A stretch of 64,000 bases of DNA from Legionella fairfieldensis ATCC 49588 (lineage in GTDB: Bacteria; Pseudomonadota; Gammaproteobacteria; Legionellales; Legionellaceae), in contig NZ_JHYC01000010.1 of the NCBI RefSeq assembly GCF_000621525.1, positions 1-64,000 of the forward strand, read 5' to 3'. Made by a program: the position numbers and the translations under genes. Of the stretch, positions 25,478 to 36,002 are shown piece by piece. Under the pieces are notes generated by a model, which had not been told where the DNA came from, did not search any database, and saw only the letters and a program-made list of their open reading frames with translations. Each line of letters opens with the position of its first letter. Position 1 is the first letter of the stretch.

Positions 25478-25989
25478 CGTTTGCGCAAGTTTTTTTGACG
25501 CTTGAATTTATCAAGTTTTCTGCGTGCCATTGCCCGTTTGAGCGGAGAAAGCAAATCAACAAATAATTTGCCATTCAAATGATCAATCTCATGTTGAAAA
25601 CACTCCCCCAAAAGCCCTTCCCCGCTCATTTCAAACACTTTACCAAAACGGTCCAAAGCCTGAATCGTGACTTTGCGAGCTCGTTTTACTTTGTCGTAAG
25701 CGCCCGGGACTGATAAACAACCTTCCTCGTATTCAGCCTCCCCTTCGGCTGCAATAATTTCGGGATTCACAAGAACCAATTGCTGTTTTTTATCACCGAT
25801 CACATCAATAACCGATAAACGCAAACCAACGCCGATTTGGGGCGCAGCGAGTCCTACCCCTTTGGCGTGATACATGGTCTCGAACATATCTTCAATGAGC
25901 ACTTGTAAAGCATCGTCAAACTGCTCGACAGGTTTGGCAACCTGCCGCAATCGTTCATCAGGCAAATAAAGAATCTTACGAATAGCCAT
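25474..25989 (-). CDS. def: Peptide deformylase
   Basis: This 171-residue protein has all three family motifs: [18 protein letters not shown] (metal Cys) and QHEIDHLNG (two metal His and catalytic Glu). It removes the formyl group from nascent proteins. It is the first gene of the leftward operon def-fmt-rsmB-CPBP-parB, divergent from dprA across a 135-bp gap that should hold both promoters. Confidence 0.98.
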   Translation of the reverse strand: MAIRKILYLPDERLRQVAKPVEQFDDALQVLIEDMFETMYHAKGVGLAAPQIGVGLRLSVIDVIGDKKQQLVLVNPEIIAAEGEAEYEEGCLSVPGAYDKVKRARKVTIQALDRFGKVFEMSGEGLLGECFQHEIDHLNGKLFVDLLSPLKRAMARRKLDKFKRQKNLRKR

Positions 25990-26124
25990 ATTTCAATCTA
26001 TGTTACGACCAGGAATGCATGCTATTATCCTCAATACTATGTCATGCTGCAACTCGATTAATAACGTATAACGGAAAACAGAGCGACTGACTATTGAATC
26101 AGAACGGATATAAAGTAACCAACC

Positions 26125-27186
26125 ATGAACAATACTTATTATTTTCTGGCCTTAAACCGAATCAGCCACATTGGCCCTCGTACTATTTTAAAATTACTAA
26201 ACTATTGGCCCGACCTTGAAGAAATGTTTCAACTGTCTGCTGAACAACTACAGCAAGCTGGACTCTCGGCCAGAATCGCTTATTCAATCAGGCAATTTAA
26301 TTTTGATCAGGTCGATGCTGATTTACGCTGGCAAGAATTACCTAATCACCATCTGTTAACCTGGGATGATGTCAATTATCCTGCTTTGCTTAAAGAAATT
26401 CATGACCCGCCCATTGTATTATATGCACAGGGTGATCTGACTTGCCTGCAACAAACAGCGCTGGCAATGGTCGGCAGTCGGAAACCATCCATCATCGGCA
26501 GCGAAACAGCCAGACGCTTTGCCTATGAATTGGCTCCTTATCTTACTATTGTGAGTGGTTTGGCTTCGGGCATCGATGGACAGGCGCATGAAGGTTGTCT
26601 TCAAGGCAATGGCAAAACGATTGCTGTCATGGGGACGGGTATCGATCATATCTATCCACGTCAACATGCCTCTCTTGCCACCAGAATTTACCAGAACGGT
26701 TTACTGCTCACCGAATTTCCATTAAAAACCACGCCTAAAGCTGGACATTTTCCACGCAGAAACCGTATAATAAGTGGTTTATCATTAGCCACGTTGGTCG
26801 TTGAGGCGGCAATCCGCAGCGGTTCTCTGGTAACAGCACGGCTTGCTTTGGAACAAAATCGCGATGTTCTGGCTATACCCGGTTCTATTCACAACCCTCA
26901 AGCCCAGGGTTGTCATTACTTATTACAGCAAGGCGCACGATTAATTACATCAACACAAGACATCCTGGAGGAATTAGGGATAGACCAACAAATGCAATGG
27001 CCCTCACAAGTCCTTGCCAGAGATAATGAAAACCTAGTAAAGTGCATTGGCTTTGAATTAACAACTGTTGATCAACTGGTTTTACGTAGTGGTTTAAGTG
27101 TTGAAGAGGTAACCTGTGGCTTAGCTACATTGGAATTGCAAGGTACTATTAAAGCAGTACCTGGCGGTTATATGAGGTCATTATGA
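26125..27186 (+). CDS. dprA: DNA processing protein DprA
   Basis: This 353-residue protein has an N-terminal SAM-like helical part (about 1-70), then the Rossmann-type DprA core with MVGSRKPSIIG, VSGLASGIDGQAHEG, FPRRNRIISGLS and a GSLVTARLALEQ segment. A C-terminal winged-helix-like part follows (about 295-353). DprA loads RecA on incoming single strands in natural transformation, which Legionella can undergo. It overlaps the smg gene by 4 bp and lies upstream of topA, a common gammaproteobacterial order. Confidence 0.95.
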   Translation: MNNTYYFLALNRISHIGPRTILKLLNYWPDLEEMFQLSAEQLQQAGLSARIAYSIRQFNFDQVDADLRWQELPNHHLLTWDDVNYPALLKEIHDPPIVLYAQGDLTCLQQTALAMVGSRKPSIIGSETARRFAYELAPYLTIVSGLASGIDGQAHEGCLQGNGKTIAVMGTGIDHIYPRQHASLATRIYQNGLLLTEFPLKTTPKAGHFPRRNRIISGLSLATLVVEAAIRSGSLVTARLALEQNRDVLAIPGSIHNPQAQGCHYLLQQGARLITSTQDILEELGIDQQMQWPSQVLARDNENLVKCIGFELTTVDQLVLRSGLSVEEVTCGLATLELQGTIKAVPGGYMRSL

Positions 27187-27626
27187 AAGATAGCTTGTTT
27201 GAAATATTAATGAATTTTTTTACAAAAAGTTTGTCTCAGTTAAAAGAAAACAGCATTAATAGTAGAAAAATGGAGTCGGATCAAATAGATATTGAAGCTG
27301 ATGATCTTACTGAACCGGAAAACAGATCGATTTTTATAAAATCAGCCCAAAATCATACTATACGTATCTTTACCGATGAAGAAAAAATAAAATTGACGAA
27401 AGCAAGCTATCAATTTTTAACCCGTCTCATGCAATGGGGGATTATTGCACCCGAAGTACTGGAATCTATTATTAATCAATTGCTTTTCTCCGAATCACGC
27501 TTTGTCAGCTTACAAGAAACAAAATGGGTTATCCGCAATCTATTGGCTGAAAATCTCGATAGCACACAGTTGGCTTTTCTTGATCTTGTGCTATACCACA
27601 AAGAAGATAAATTAACGTTACACTAG
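27183..27626 (+). CDS. smg: Smg protein (DUF494)
   Basis: This 147-residue protein matches Smg/DUF494 by length, acidic helical character and its place between dprA and topA. Recognisable parts are MKDSLFEILMNFFTK at the start and LMQWGIIAPEVLESIINQLL in the middle. Its molecular role is not established. The start overlaps the dprA stop (ATGA), so it is translated from the same message. The 96-bp gap to topA has no obvious terminator. Confidence 0.88.
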   Translation: MKDSLFEILMNFFTKSLSQLKENSINSRKMESDQIDIEADDLTEPENRSIFIKSAQNHTIRIFTDEEKIKLTKASYQFLTRLMQWGIIAPEVLESIINQLLFSESRFVSLQETKWVIRNLLAENLDSTQLAFLDLVLYHKEDKLTLH

Positions 27627-27722
27627 GATTTGTTGACATTTTGCTAGAAAATCGGCCTGTTTCGGCCAGAATAGCAGATAGGTTAACAGACCCTGATAGC
27701 CAACGAAGGAAAGGTTATTTTT

Positions 27723-30002
27723 ATGAGCAAACACCTGGTTATCGTAGAATCACCTGCGAAAGCTAAAACCATACAAAAATATTTGGGCAAGGATTATGAC
27801 GTTCTGGCTTCTTATGGCCATGTTCGTGACCTGCCGCCTCGCAAAGGTTCGGTCAATCCTGACAAACAATTTGCCATGACTTATAGTCCCATTGAAAAAA
27901 ATGCTCGCCATATCGAATCCATTGCCAAGGCATTGAAAAAATCTGACTCTCTTTTACTTGCGACCGACCCTGATCGCGAAGGAGAAGCTATTTCATGGCA
28001 TGTTTACGAATTGATGAAAGAACGTAATTTACTGAAAAACAAAGAAGTGCATCGCATCTTTTTTAATGAAATTACCAAATCGGCTATTCAGGAAGCAATA
28101 AGCAAGCCCCGTTCTATTTCCATGGATTTGGTTAATGCGCAGCAAGCCAGACGAGCATTGGATTATCTGGTGGGTTTTAACCTCTCCCCTTTACTCTGGA
28201 AAAAAATTCGCCGTGGTCTTTCCGCAGGTCGGGTACAAAGTCCTGCACTTAGACTTATCGTAGAGCGGGAAGAGGAAATTGAGCAATTTGTTTCGCAAGA
28301 ATATTGGCGTATTATTGCGCAATGCCAGCATGATAAAACACCTTTTGAAGCAAGACTTACTCATTATGAACAGGAAAAATTACAGCAGTTTACGATCAAT
28401 GAAACTGACTATGCCCATCGTGTCAGAGATAGTCTGCTTAAACAAGCGCAGGGTATTCTTTTAGTTAGTCATGTTGAAAAGAAACAGCGTAAACGCAAAC
28501 CGGCTGCGCCTTTTATTACATCAACTTTACAGCAGGAAGCTGCACGAAAATTAGGGTTTACCGCACGAAAAACCATGATGGTGGCCCAGCAACTCTATGA
28601 AGGAATTGACATCGGTACCGGTACCGTGGGTTTAATTACTTATATGCGTACTGATTCTGTTAATCTCGCAGTTGAAGCAATCGACGAAATTCGCAATTTT
28701 ATTGGTGAGCGCTACGGAAAGGATAATTGTCCTGAGAAAGCACGTCTTTTTAAAACCAAATCGAAAAATGCTCAAGAAGCGCATGAAGCAATACGCCCTA
28801 CCTCAATCAAACGAACGCCGGAATTGATGCAACAGGCGCTGACAGGAGATCAGTTTAAACTTTATACGTTAATTTGGAAACGAACCATCGCCTGTCAAAT
28901 GGCCGAAGCATTGCTCGATACGGTAGCAGTTGATCTCACTTGCGGTGAAGGAAATATTTTTCGTGCCAATGGGTCAACCATTACCTTTTCAGGCTTTCTT
29001 ACCGTCTATGAAGAAGGACGAGACGATTCTCAACTGGAAGATGAGCAAAATACGTTATTACCCAACTTGAAAGCCGGTGATAAAGTCCATTTGGATAATA
29101 TTCTCGCCAATCAACATTTTACTGAACCGCCTCCCCGTTATTCTGAAGCATCGCTTGTTAAAGCACTGGAAGAATACGACATAGGTCGTCCATCCACCTA
29201 CGCTTCTATTATCCATACTTTACAACAACGTGAATATGTTATTGTTGATAAAAAACGTTTTGTTCCTACGGATGTAGGACGTATTGTCAATCGTTTTTTA
29301 ACGGGTTATTTCACTCGTTATGTCGATTATACATTTACCGCTCATCTCGAAGACACCCTTGATGCGGTATCGAGAGGAGAAAAGGAATGGATCCCTGTAT
29401 TAGAAGAATTCTGGAAACCTTTTATCCAACAGATTCATACTACCGATGAACAAGTGCAACGTAAAGACGTCACCACAGAGACACTCGATGAGCAATGCCC
29501 TAAATGTGGCAAACCTCTGGCAATTCGTTTAGGCAAACGCGGTCGTTTTATTGGCTGCACAGGCTATCCTGAATGCGATTATACACAGGATTTAAGTAAT
29601 CCGGACACTGAAAAAACCGAACCCCAGATTATTGAAGATCGCCCCTGTCCCGATTGTGGAGGACCTCTTCATATCAAAACCGGACGTTATGGCCGCTTTA
29701 TAGGCTGTGGCAATTATCCTCAATGCAAACACATAGAGCCTTTGGAAAAACCGGCAGATACTGGTGTTGAATGCCCTAAATGCCATGATGCTAAAATTCT
29801 CAAACGTAAATCACGAAAGGGAAAAATATTTTACTCTTGCGGTAGTTATCCCAAGTGTGATTATGCATTGTGGAACGAACCAATCGATAAACCCTGCCCA
29901 CAATGTGCCTGGCCTTTATTAACAGTCAAGGAAACGAAACGCGCCGGACGACAAATTATTTGTCCCCATGAAGGATGTGGTTACTCTGTGCATGAGGATT
30001 GA
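27723..30002 (+). CDS. topA: DNA topoisomerase I
   Basis: This 759-residue type IA enzyme has an N-terminal TOPRIM domain (HLVIVESPAKAKTIQ, ATDPDREGEAISWHV), a cleavage-domain Tyr in TYMRTDSVNL (about residue 310), and a C-terminal set of four Cys-rich zinc-ribbon-like repeats (CPKCGKPL, CPDCGGPL, CPKCHDA, CPQCAWPL). It relaxes negative supercoils by single-strand passage. The C-terminal region is shorter than in E. coli. No clear terminator follows. The next 450 bp are repeats. Confidence 0.98.
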   Translation: MSKHLVIVESPAKAKTIQKYLGKDYDVLASYGHVRDLPPRKGSVNPDKQFAMTYSPIEKNARHIESIAKALKKSDSLLLATDPDREGEAISWHVYELMKERNLLKNKEVHRIFFNEITKSAIQEAISKPRSISMDLVNAQQARRALDYLVGFNLSPLLWKKIRRGLSAGRVQSPALRLIVEREEEIEQFVSQEYWRIIAQCQHDKTPFEARLTHYEQEKLQQFTINETDYAHRVRDSLLKQAQGILLVSHVEKKQRKRKPAAPFITSTLQQEAARKLGFTARKTMMVAQQLYEGIDIGTGTVGLITYMRTDSVNLAVEAIDEIRNFIGERYGKDNCPEKARLFKTKSKNAQEAHEAIRPTSIKRTPELMQQALTGDQFKLYTLIWKRTIACQMAEALLDTVAVDLTCGEGNIFRANGSTITFSGFLTVYEEGRDDSQLEDEQNTLLPNLKAGDKVHLDNILANQHFTEPPPRYSEASLVKALEEYDIGRPSTYASIIHTLQQREYVIVDKKRFVPTDVGRIVNRFLTGYFTRYVDYTFTAHLEDTLDAVSRGEKEWIPVLEEFWKPFIQQIHTTDEQVQRKDVTTETLDEQCPKCGKPLAIRLGKRGRFIGCTGYPECDYTQDLSNPDTEKTEPQIIEDRPCPDCGGPLHIKTGRYGRFIGCGNYPQCKHIEPLEKPADTGVECPKCHDAKILKRKSRKGKIFYSCGSYPKCDYALWNEPIDKPCPQCAWPLLTVKETKRAGRQIICPHEGCGYSVHED

Positions 30003-30164
30003 TATTACCTTGCACAATCAACAATGATTAAAGTTTAACTACTAATTTATCGATAGACATGGGTAATGGGCATAATGCCATAATAATGGTAAGTGTCCAC
30101 GCAATGGCGTGAACTTAAGGCCAATTTTCATTACCCCATTCCACGACTTACCCTTGGGTTCAGG

Positions 30165-30233
30165 ATTAACGTACGTGCTGGATTCCACGGACAAGCCGTG
30201 GAACGTAGACATTCTCTTAAGTTGAAGCCATTG
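30165..30233. repeat. 69-bp REP-like repeat, copy A
   Basis: It is identical to 30306-30374 except for one base (gtagAcatt versus gtagGcatt). It contains the hairpin TTCCACGG-ACAAG-CCGTGGAA and the tail CTTAAGTTGAAGCCATTG. Related pieces occur at 31522-31550, 32265-32285 and 56141-56187. The region 30003-30454 is made mostly of such pieces and holds no gene I can support. Confidence 0.9.
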
Positions 30234-30305
30234 AGCGCTCATATAAGGGGGTAACTTAAGAACAATTTTGCATTGTCCAAGTCCTACAGGCCCGAGGAAC
30301 CCAGA

Positions 30306-30374
30306 ATTAACGTACGTGCTGGATTCCACGGACAAGCCGTGGAACGTAGGCATTCTCTTAAGTTGAAGCCATTG
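30306..30374. repeat. 69-bp REP-like repeat, copy B
   Basis: Direct repeat of 30165-30233, 141 bp further on. The intervening sequence (30234-30305) is not repeated. The central hairpin is preserved. Confidence 0.9.
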
Positions 30375-30454
30375 CGTGAACAATTACTAATAATGTTCTC
30401 TAATAAATTGCCAGACCCTAGACGGTCTGGCTAATAGATAATGGAGTTAATACG

Positions 30455-30816
30455 TTAGCTTCGGGCACAACGAACGTCAAGCCCCTGATCCTTAGTGACA
30501 ATGCGGATCTGAAAGCTGTTGCCAGATTCGAAGTGCTGCCCCCCACGCGATGTATCTGTGTCCTCGGTAGAACTCCAGTAATCAGTATTAAGGCCGCCAA
30601 ATCCGAAGACATCACCTGAGCGTTCGCGATGTTTGAATTGCCTCATCGTCCCCGTCCCATTGTTCACCGTACAAATCTGGATCGCTGGTTGAGACGAAAC
30701 TGTGACATAATAAAACGCGCTCTGAGCTAATGGCGTGGCAAGGTAAAACGGCCATCGCTTTGCGTCAGTGTATTGCCACCGTTATTTTACAACGACACAG
30801 AACCTGCAAGACCCGA
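30455..30816 (-). pseudogene. Decayed DUF1566-type surface protein gene
   Basis: Reading the minus strand from 30816, SGLAGSVSL is followed by a TAA where a Gln would be expected, then NNGGNTLTQSDGRFTLP. A frameshift then leads to TPLAQSAFYYVTVSSQPAIQ and CTVNNGTGTM. The final part GLNTDYWSSTEDTDTS...DVRCARS matches the C-terminus of DUF1566 proteins, including the intact gene at 51700 (YWSSTED...SVRCIRD). The middle of the DUF1566 domain is missing. The gene therefore carries a stop, a frameshift and a deletion. Confidence 0.78.
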
Positions 30817-30900
30817 AAAAGACGTCCATGGGCAAATAAAAAGAGCGGTAATCAAATCAGACTAACATTAATCATTTAAGCTAAAATTTGAATCCTGTTA

Positions 30901-31332
30901 TCAACTATGCATTAGCTGTTCAATGTAACGCCTGCAAGTGAGTGGTTTATCAAGATAATTGATCATATAACGGGTTCCACCTGTGCCGGTGATTATCAAA
31001 GTGCCATAACGAAAAATGCTACCTAATACAGATTGGCGGATATCAATGGATTCAATTTTGCTTAAAGGAATATCCGTTGTGTTTCTAACTAACATACCTG
31101 TGCATAAAATGACTTGTTTGTTTTTGATAGTCAGGGATGAAAAATGGTAGGTAACCCAGGTCATTACTCCCCAAATAAACGCAAAAATAACCAGGAGCAG
31201 GGCCACCTCTTTTAACTGAGTAATCATTATACCGACTATCATTGCCAAACAAGCAAAGACGATTGGCCCTAAAAACAAAACCCAATGAAGTCTTGCCAAA
31301 TATATTACATTATTATCAGTATTATCCGCCAT
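30901..31332 (-). CDS. Bacterial PH-domain membrane protein (YdbS/DUF304 type)
   Basis: This 143-residue protein has two membrane helices (about 18-38 and 42-62) followed by a bPH2 domain: LTIKNKQVILCTGMLVRNTTDIPLSKIESID and SIFRYGTLIITGTGG. Such proteins are inner-membrane proteins of uncertain role. It stands alone between the DUF1566 relic and a repeat-rich gap. The gap 31333-31744 holds a REP hairpin and no supportable gene. Confidence 0.88.
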   Translation of the reverse strand: MADNTDNNVIYLARLHWVLFLGPIVFACLAMIVGIMITQLKEVALLLVIFAFIWGVMTWVTYHFSSLTIKNKQVILCTGMLVRNTTDIPLSKIESIDIRQSVLGSIFRYGTLIITGTGGTRYMINYLDKPLTCRRYIEQLMHS

Positions 31333-31521
31333 TGTCTGCTCTTTATTGTCACTTTGTTGGGATATATCATATTGTAGATACTACAAATTTGCTATGCTAT
31401 AGTTTTTTAATTATGTCACAGGATAGCTTGCAATGAGCGTAATTTTGCTTGACACTGGCAAAGCCCAACGTGCCTGTCACAGCATCCAGGAAAAAGCTGG
31501 CATCGTGCCTCAATCTCTGGA

Positions 31522-31542
31522 TACCGCGGACAAGCCGCGGTA
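31522..31542. repeat. REP-like hairpin with compensated stem
   Basis: TACCGCGG 31522-31529, ACAAG, CCGCGGTA 31535-31542, then CGTAGGCAT. It has the same loop and flanks as the 30165 and 30306 repeats but different stem bases that still pair, showing selection for or spread of the hairpin form. Confidence 0.75.
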
Positions 31543-31744
31543 CGTAGGCATCGTTAAAAATCAACGAATACTTAAGACTAAGTGCAGGGGCGGGGAATGA
31601 CATTGTAATCTTTGTACCGGAGAAAACATTGTAATAGCTCAGGTGGAGGATGTTAATGTTTCCAATGATCAGAGTTGATCTCAACTATTCGATGTGTTCA
31701 CCCTGCCCCTGTCGAAAATAACGTTTATTAGCAAAGTGAATTAA

Positions 31745-32182
31745 ATGCGTCCTATTAGCCATTGTTTAAACTCTCGACTCCTGGATATTTGCCATCGAGC
31801 CACACAACTGGACGACTTAAATAAAAAACTAAACGATTATTTACCTTTTTCTTTAATCGGCCATTGTCAGGCAGGTGCATTTAATCGAGGCTGTCTTCTT
31901 CTTATCGCTTCAAATGCAGCCTGGGCTACCGAACTGCGTTATTATCTTCCCGAGCTACGTGATAAATTACGAAAAGCTGGCTTATATCAATTAACGTCTA
32001 TTAAGATTGCTCTCGCTGAACCTGATGTTCATACACCGTCCAAACAACTTAATAAACTGGCTTTATCCGCTTCTGCGCGAGATAGCATTCGGACAGCAGG
32101 AGAGCTTTGTTCTTATCAACCGCTAAAAGACGCACTCTATCAGTTAGCTGATATTAAAGCGCAGGATAAAATCATTGAATAG
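31745..32182 (+). CDS. dciA: DUF721 protein, DciA-type helicase loader
   Basis: This 145-residue protein has the DUF721 pattern (LDDLNKKLNDYLPFSLIGHC, then LLLIASNAAWATELRYYLPELRDKL) typical of DciA, the ancestral loader of the replicative helicase DnaB in bacteria without DnaC. Its position next to lpxC is the usual one for dciA in gammaproteobacteria, here convergent to lpxC. The assignment rests on the domain and on synteny. Confidence 0.85.
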   Translation: MRPISHCLNSRLLDICHRATQLDDLNKKLNDYLPFSLIGHCQAGAFNRGCLLLIASNAAWATELRYYLPELRDKLRKAGLYQLTSIKIALAEPDVHTPSKQLNKLALSASARDSIRTAGELCSYQPLKDALYQLADIKAQDKIIE

Positions 32183-32264
32183 ATCAATACAAATCATTGC
32201 AACTTGCTAAGGCATGAATAGTATGAGTTGTCCATAAAATAACAAAACATTGAAACAAGCTGAA

Positions 32265-32290
32265 GAACGTAGGTATTCTTCTTAAATGCG
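32265..32290. repeat. Partial REP-like repeat after lpxC
   Basis: GAACGTAGGTATTCTTCTTAA matches the right part of the 69-bp repeats and of the phaC-end copy. It lies just beyond the lpxC stop (minus strand). Confidence 0.6.
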
Positions 32291-32292
32291 AA

Positions 32293-33207
32293 TTATACTT
32301 CAACAGGAGCAAGACAAAAAGCTGTCGTGGGTTGATAATTTTCCGCATCAAAATAGGTGTATTCCCAAGCATCCTGGCGTACCATTAGTTCACGTAACAA
32401 ACGATTATTGAGGCCATGGCCTGATTTATACCCTTCAAAAGCACCAATTAATCCACAACCCAAAAGATACAAATCACCAATTGCATCCAGAACTTTATGG
32501 GTAACAAATTCGCTATCAAAACGCAACCCATCTTCGTTCAATACTCGGTAATCATCAACTACAATCGCATTATCCAGACTCCCTCCCTTTGCAAGATCGG
32601 CTTCACGCAATTTTTCATAATCCGATAAAAAACCAAAAGTTCTTGCACGACAAACTTCTTTTACATAGGATGTGGCGGAAAAATCAAAAGTAGCTGTTTG
32701 AGGTTTATCATTAAATACCGGGTGGTCGAAATCAATTGTAAAAGACACTTTGTAACCATCGTAAGGTAAAAACTGGACGTATTTGTCCTCGTCCTCAATA
32801 CGAATAGGTTTTAAAATACGAATAAAACGCTTGGCAGCGCCTTGCTCGCGAATGCCCGCAGATTGAATTAAGAAAACAAAAGGTGCAGCACTCCCATCCA
32901 TGATGGGTAGCTCGGATGCATTAACATCCACATAAGCATTGTCAATACCAAGACCGGCAAAAGCAGAAAGCAAATGCTCCACTGTCGCTACTTTCACGCC
33001 ATTTTTTTGCAGTGAAGTACAAAGCATTGTATCTCCAACACAATCATATAGCGCAGGAATTTCTACCACAGGACTCAAATCAGTACGTCTAAAAATAATG
33101 CCGGTATTAATGGGAGCCGGGTGTAAAGTAAGAAGAACTTTTTCGCCGGAATGCAAACCAACGCCTGTCGCTTGAATGACTTTTTTAGGAGTTCTTTGTT
33201 TTATCAT
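32293..33207 (-). CDS. lpxC: UDP-3-O-acyl-N-acetylglucosamine deacetylase
   Basis: This 304-residue zinc enzyme performs the first committed step of lipid A synthesis. Zinc and catalytic motifs are [15 protein letters not shown] (His near residue 78) and [14 protein letters not shown] (His and Asp near 238-242), with SGHGLNN near 265. Length is normal. It is the last gene of the division cluster, 266 nt after ftsZ, a gap long enough for its own promoter. Confidence 0.98.
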   Translation of the reverse strand: MIKQRTPKKVIQATGVGLHSGEKVLLTLHPAPINTGIIFRRTDLSPVVEIPALYDCVGDTMLCTSLQKNGVKVATVEHLLSAFAGLGIDNAYVDVNASELPIMDGSAAPFVFLIQSAGIREQGAAKRFIRILKPIRIEDEDKYVQFLPYDGYKVSFTIDFDHPVFNDKPQTATFDFSATSYVKEVCRARTFGFLSDYEKLREADLAKGGSLDNAIVVDDYRVLNEDGLRFDSEFVTHKVLDAIGDLYLLGCGLIGAFEGYKSGHGLNNRLLRELMVRQDAWEYTYFDAENYQPTTAFCLAPVEV

Positions 33208-33473
33208 TCAGTGATCACCTTTTTCGATATCCCATATTTTGCGCGCAATAGACCTGCAAATCATAGCAATAAATTACTGATTTGTCTAAGATTGTCGCTC
33301 GTGATATGCAAAAAACTCCTTTTTTAATTGTATTTAAAACCAGTTAGACCTAAAAAAATACATTATTCCTCCAGGCAAACTGATTACAATCAGGTATCCT
33401 GCGAATGTCAGCCATTACGAATAACATTCGTTTACCTGTATATAGGGTCCCAAAACGACAAAACTATAACTTT

Positions 33474-34661
33474 TTATGCCTCTTCTTTCTCTTCCTGACG
33501 ACGCAAAAATGCAGGAATATCAAGATAATCGACATCCGGAGCTGGCGATTCGTTAACCGATTTGAGTGGGGCAGTTGCCTGCTTACGCATGAATGCAGGT
33601 CTATCAAGTTGTTGATAATCAAAAGAACCATCACTACGAGTCGAATCAGCAAGGCGAGTTTTTGCTATCACAGTTTGCTGTTGACGGGTGCGCGGCGAAT
33701 CGTTACTACCACCAAGACCAGTGACAATCACTGTAACTCGCATTTCATCGGTCATTTCGGGATCAATCACTGTACCAACAACAACAGTCGCATCATCCGA
33801 AATGAACTCTTTAACAACATCGCCCACTTCTTCAAATTCGCCAATGGACATGTCCAAACCGGCAGTAATATTGACCAGAATACCTCGCGCTCCCGAAAAA
33901 TTAACATCTTCCAATAAAGGCGAAGCAATAGCCGCTTCTGCTGCCTGCCGCGCTCTTTGTTCACCTGTAGCACTTCCTGTTCCCATCATTGCCATGCCCA
34001 TTTCAGACATTACTGTACGAACATCAGCAAAATCGACATTAATTAATCCGGGACGGGTTATGAGGTCAGAAATACCTTTTACTGCGCCTAAAAGGACATT
34101 GTTTGCTGCTTTAAACGCATTCAGTAAACTAATATTTTTACCTAAAACACTGAGTAATTTGTTATTGGGAATAGTAATCAGAGAATCAACGTGTTGCGCC
34201 AGGCATTGAATTCCTTCTTCAGCAGCCAATGCTCGTTGCTTTCCTTCAAAGGAAAAAGGCTTGGTGACGACAGCCACAGTAAGAATGCCTAATTCTTTCG
34301 CAACTTCTGCAAAAACAGGCGCAGCCCCCGTACCCGTTCCTCCTCCCATACCGGCCGTGATAAATACCATGTCAGCGCCTGCCAACACTTCTTTGATCCG
34401 CTCGCGATCTTCTTCCGCTGCTTCACGGCCAATCTTGGGATTTGCACCAGCACCCAGTCCTTTGGTTAACTCATCCCCCAATTGAATATGAATTTTTGCA
34501 TTGGAATTTCGTAGTGCCTGCGCATCCGTGTTAGCGCAAACAAATTGCACGCCATCAATGTGGTGTTCCAACATGTGCTGTACAGCATTTCCACCGCCAC
34601 CACCGACACCAACGACCGTAATTACGGCAATGTCCTGCTGTCTTTCCGTTATTTCAAACAT
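33474..34661 (-). CDS. ftsZ: Cell division GTPase FtsZ
   Basis: This 395-residue tubulin homologue has an N-terminal nucleotide-binding [13 protein letters not shown] and the tubulin signature [12 protein letters not shown] variable linker (about 318-375) precedes the conserved C-terminal peptide [12 protein letters not shown], which binds FtsA and ZipA, both encoded in this window. It forms the Z ring. It follows ftsA by 55 nt. Confidence 0.99.
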   Translation of the reverse strand: MFEITERQQDIAVITVVGVGGGGGNAVQHMLEHHIDGVQFVCANTDAQALRNSNAKIHIQLGDELTKGLGAGANPKIGREAAEEDRERIKEVLAGADMVFITAGMGGGTGTGAAPVFAEVAKELGILTVAVVTKPFSFEGKQRALAAEEGIQCLAQHVDSLITIPNNKLLSVLGKNISLLNAFKAANNVLLGAVKGISDLITRPGLINVDFADVRTVMSEMGMAMMGTGSATGEQRARQAAEAAIASPLLEDVNFSGARGILVNITAGLDMSIGEFEEVGDVVKEFISDDATVVVGTVIDPEMTDEMRVTVIVTGLGGSNDSPRTRQQQTVIAKTRLADSTRSDGSFDYQQLDRPAFMRKQATAPLKSVNESPAPDVDYLDIPAFLRRQEEKEEA

Positions 34662-34716
34662 TCGACCTCTCCACTAATTCTGCGATTAGAATATTAATTA
34701 GACTGTAATTCCCAAG

Positions 34717-35961
34717 CTAAAAATTACCATGAAACCATTCTTTCATACGCCTCCACACCCCTTTACTACTATCGTTCAGAGCAGGAACATTATAACTGCC
34801 TTCATATTGCTGTTGAAAGCCATGCAACAGTAAACCGACACAAGTTGCCAGGGATGGATTGACTGTCGCTTCAACCAGACCTGAAACTCGTTGATGTTGA
34901 GCATAACCGTGACGAACCGGCATTTCAAAACACACTTCAGCCAATTCAATACCGCCTTGAACGCAAGACCCGCCCCCTGTGATAACTACACCCGCAGCGA
35001 GGCGCTGCTCCAAACCATGGCGTCTTAATTCATTACGTACCAAAGAAAATAATTCTTCATAGCGAGCAGAGACTACTTCAGAGAGTACCTTCGCCGAGAT
35101 TTTCCGGCCTGGCCGTTCATTCATGCTTAATACTTCCAGCATATCGCTTGTTTTGGCAAGTTCAGGCATGGCAAAAGCATGCTTGATTTTAATGGCCTCC
35201 GCCGCTTTTGTAGGTGTTCGCAATGCCATGGCAATATCATTGGTGACCTGATCACCCGCAATTGGAATTACAGCGGTGTATTGAATAGCGCCATCATAAA
35301 ATACAGCAATATCAGTAGTTCCTCCACCGATATCAATCAAACAAACACCTAACTCTTTTTCGTCCTCCGTTAACACAGCATGGCTTGAAGCCAGTTGCTC
35401 AAGGATAATGTCATTCACTTCAAGGCCACAACGGCGCACGCATTTAATAATATTTTGAGCAGCACTGACAGCACCGGTTACAATATGTACCCGGGCTTCA
35501 AGACGAACGCCCGCCATCCCTGCCGGCTCACGAATACTGCCTTGATTATCAACAATAAATTCCTGCGGTAAAATGTGAAGAATTTTTTGATCGGCAGGAA
35601 TAGCGACTGCCTTGGCCGCATCAATAACACGCTCTACATCGACCTGAGAAACTTCCTTGTCGCGAATAGCAACTATACCATGAGAATTCAAACTGCGAAT
35701 ATGGCTTCCTGCAATTCCTGTATAGACGCTCCGAACTTCACAGCCTGCCATCAGTTCAGCTTCCTGCACAGCGCGCTGAATCGTGTTGACAGTCGCTTCA
35801 ATGTCAACAACTACTCCGCGTTTCAATCCGCGTGAAGGATGGCATCCCAGACCAATAATTTCTATGGCGCCATCTGCAGTCACTTCACCAATCAGCGCCA
35901 CCACCTTGGATGTGCCAATATCCAAACCGGTAATGATATTTTTTTCTTGTTTTTTAGCCAT
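34717..35961 (-). CDS. ftsA: Cell division actin-like protein FtsA
   Basis: This 414-residue ATPase of the actin superfamily opens NIITGLDIGTSKVVALIGEV. It has IDIGGGTTDIAVFYDG for nucleotide binding and ends RRMKEWFHGNF, an amphipathic membrane-targeting helix. It anchors FtsZ filaments to the inner membrane and recruits later divisome proteins. It lies between ftsQ (41-nt gap) and ftsZ. Confidence 0.98.
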   Translation of the reverse strand: MAKKQEKNIITGLDIGTSKVVALIGEVTADGAIEIIGLGCHPSRGLKRGVVVDIEATVNTIQRAVQEAELMAGCEVRSVYTGIAGSHIRSLNSHGIVAIRDKEVSQVDVERVIDAAKAVAIPADQKILHILPQEFIVDNQGSIREPAGMAGVRLEARVHIVTGAVSAAQNIIKCVRRCGLEVNDIILEQLASSHAVLTEDEKELGVCLIDIGGGTTDIAVFYDGAIQYTAVIPIAGDQVTNDIAMALRTPTKAAEAIKIKHAFAMPELAKTSDMLEVLSMNERPGRKISAKVLSEVVSARYEELFSLVRNELRRHGLEQRLAAGVVITGGGSCVQGGIELAEVCFEMPVRHGYAQHQRVSGLVEATVNPSLATCVGLLLHGFQQQYEGSYNVPALNDSSKGVWRRMKEWFHGNF

Positions 35962-36002
35962 TATCGTTCCGTTCAGTAACTTTTAATTTGAGAGCTACCC
36001 CT

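Noticed and set aside
30165-30374. CRISPR array
   Set aside because: Only two 69-bp copies, too long for CRISPR repeats, with an internal REP-like hairpin and no cas genes.
30042-30383. 113-codon minus-strand frame
   Set aside because: It is made of the two 69-bp repeats and shows internal duplication only because of them.
31397-31684. 95-codon minus-strand frame
   Set aside because: It runs through a REP hairpin and has no start signal or recognisable protein features.
32255-32285. Third hammerhead (CTGAAGAACG motif)
   Set aside because: No stem II or GAAA partner follows; it is part of a REP-like repeat.
33405-33917. 170-codon plus-strand frame
   Set aside because: It is antisense to ftsZ and has no ribosome binding site; a shadow frame.
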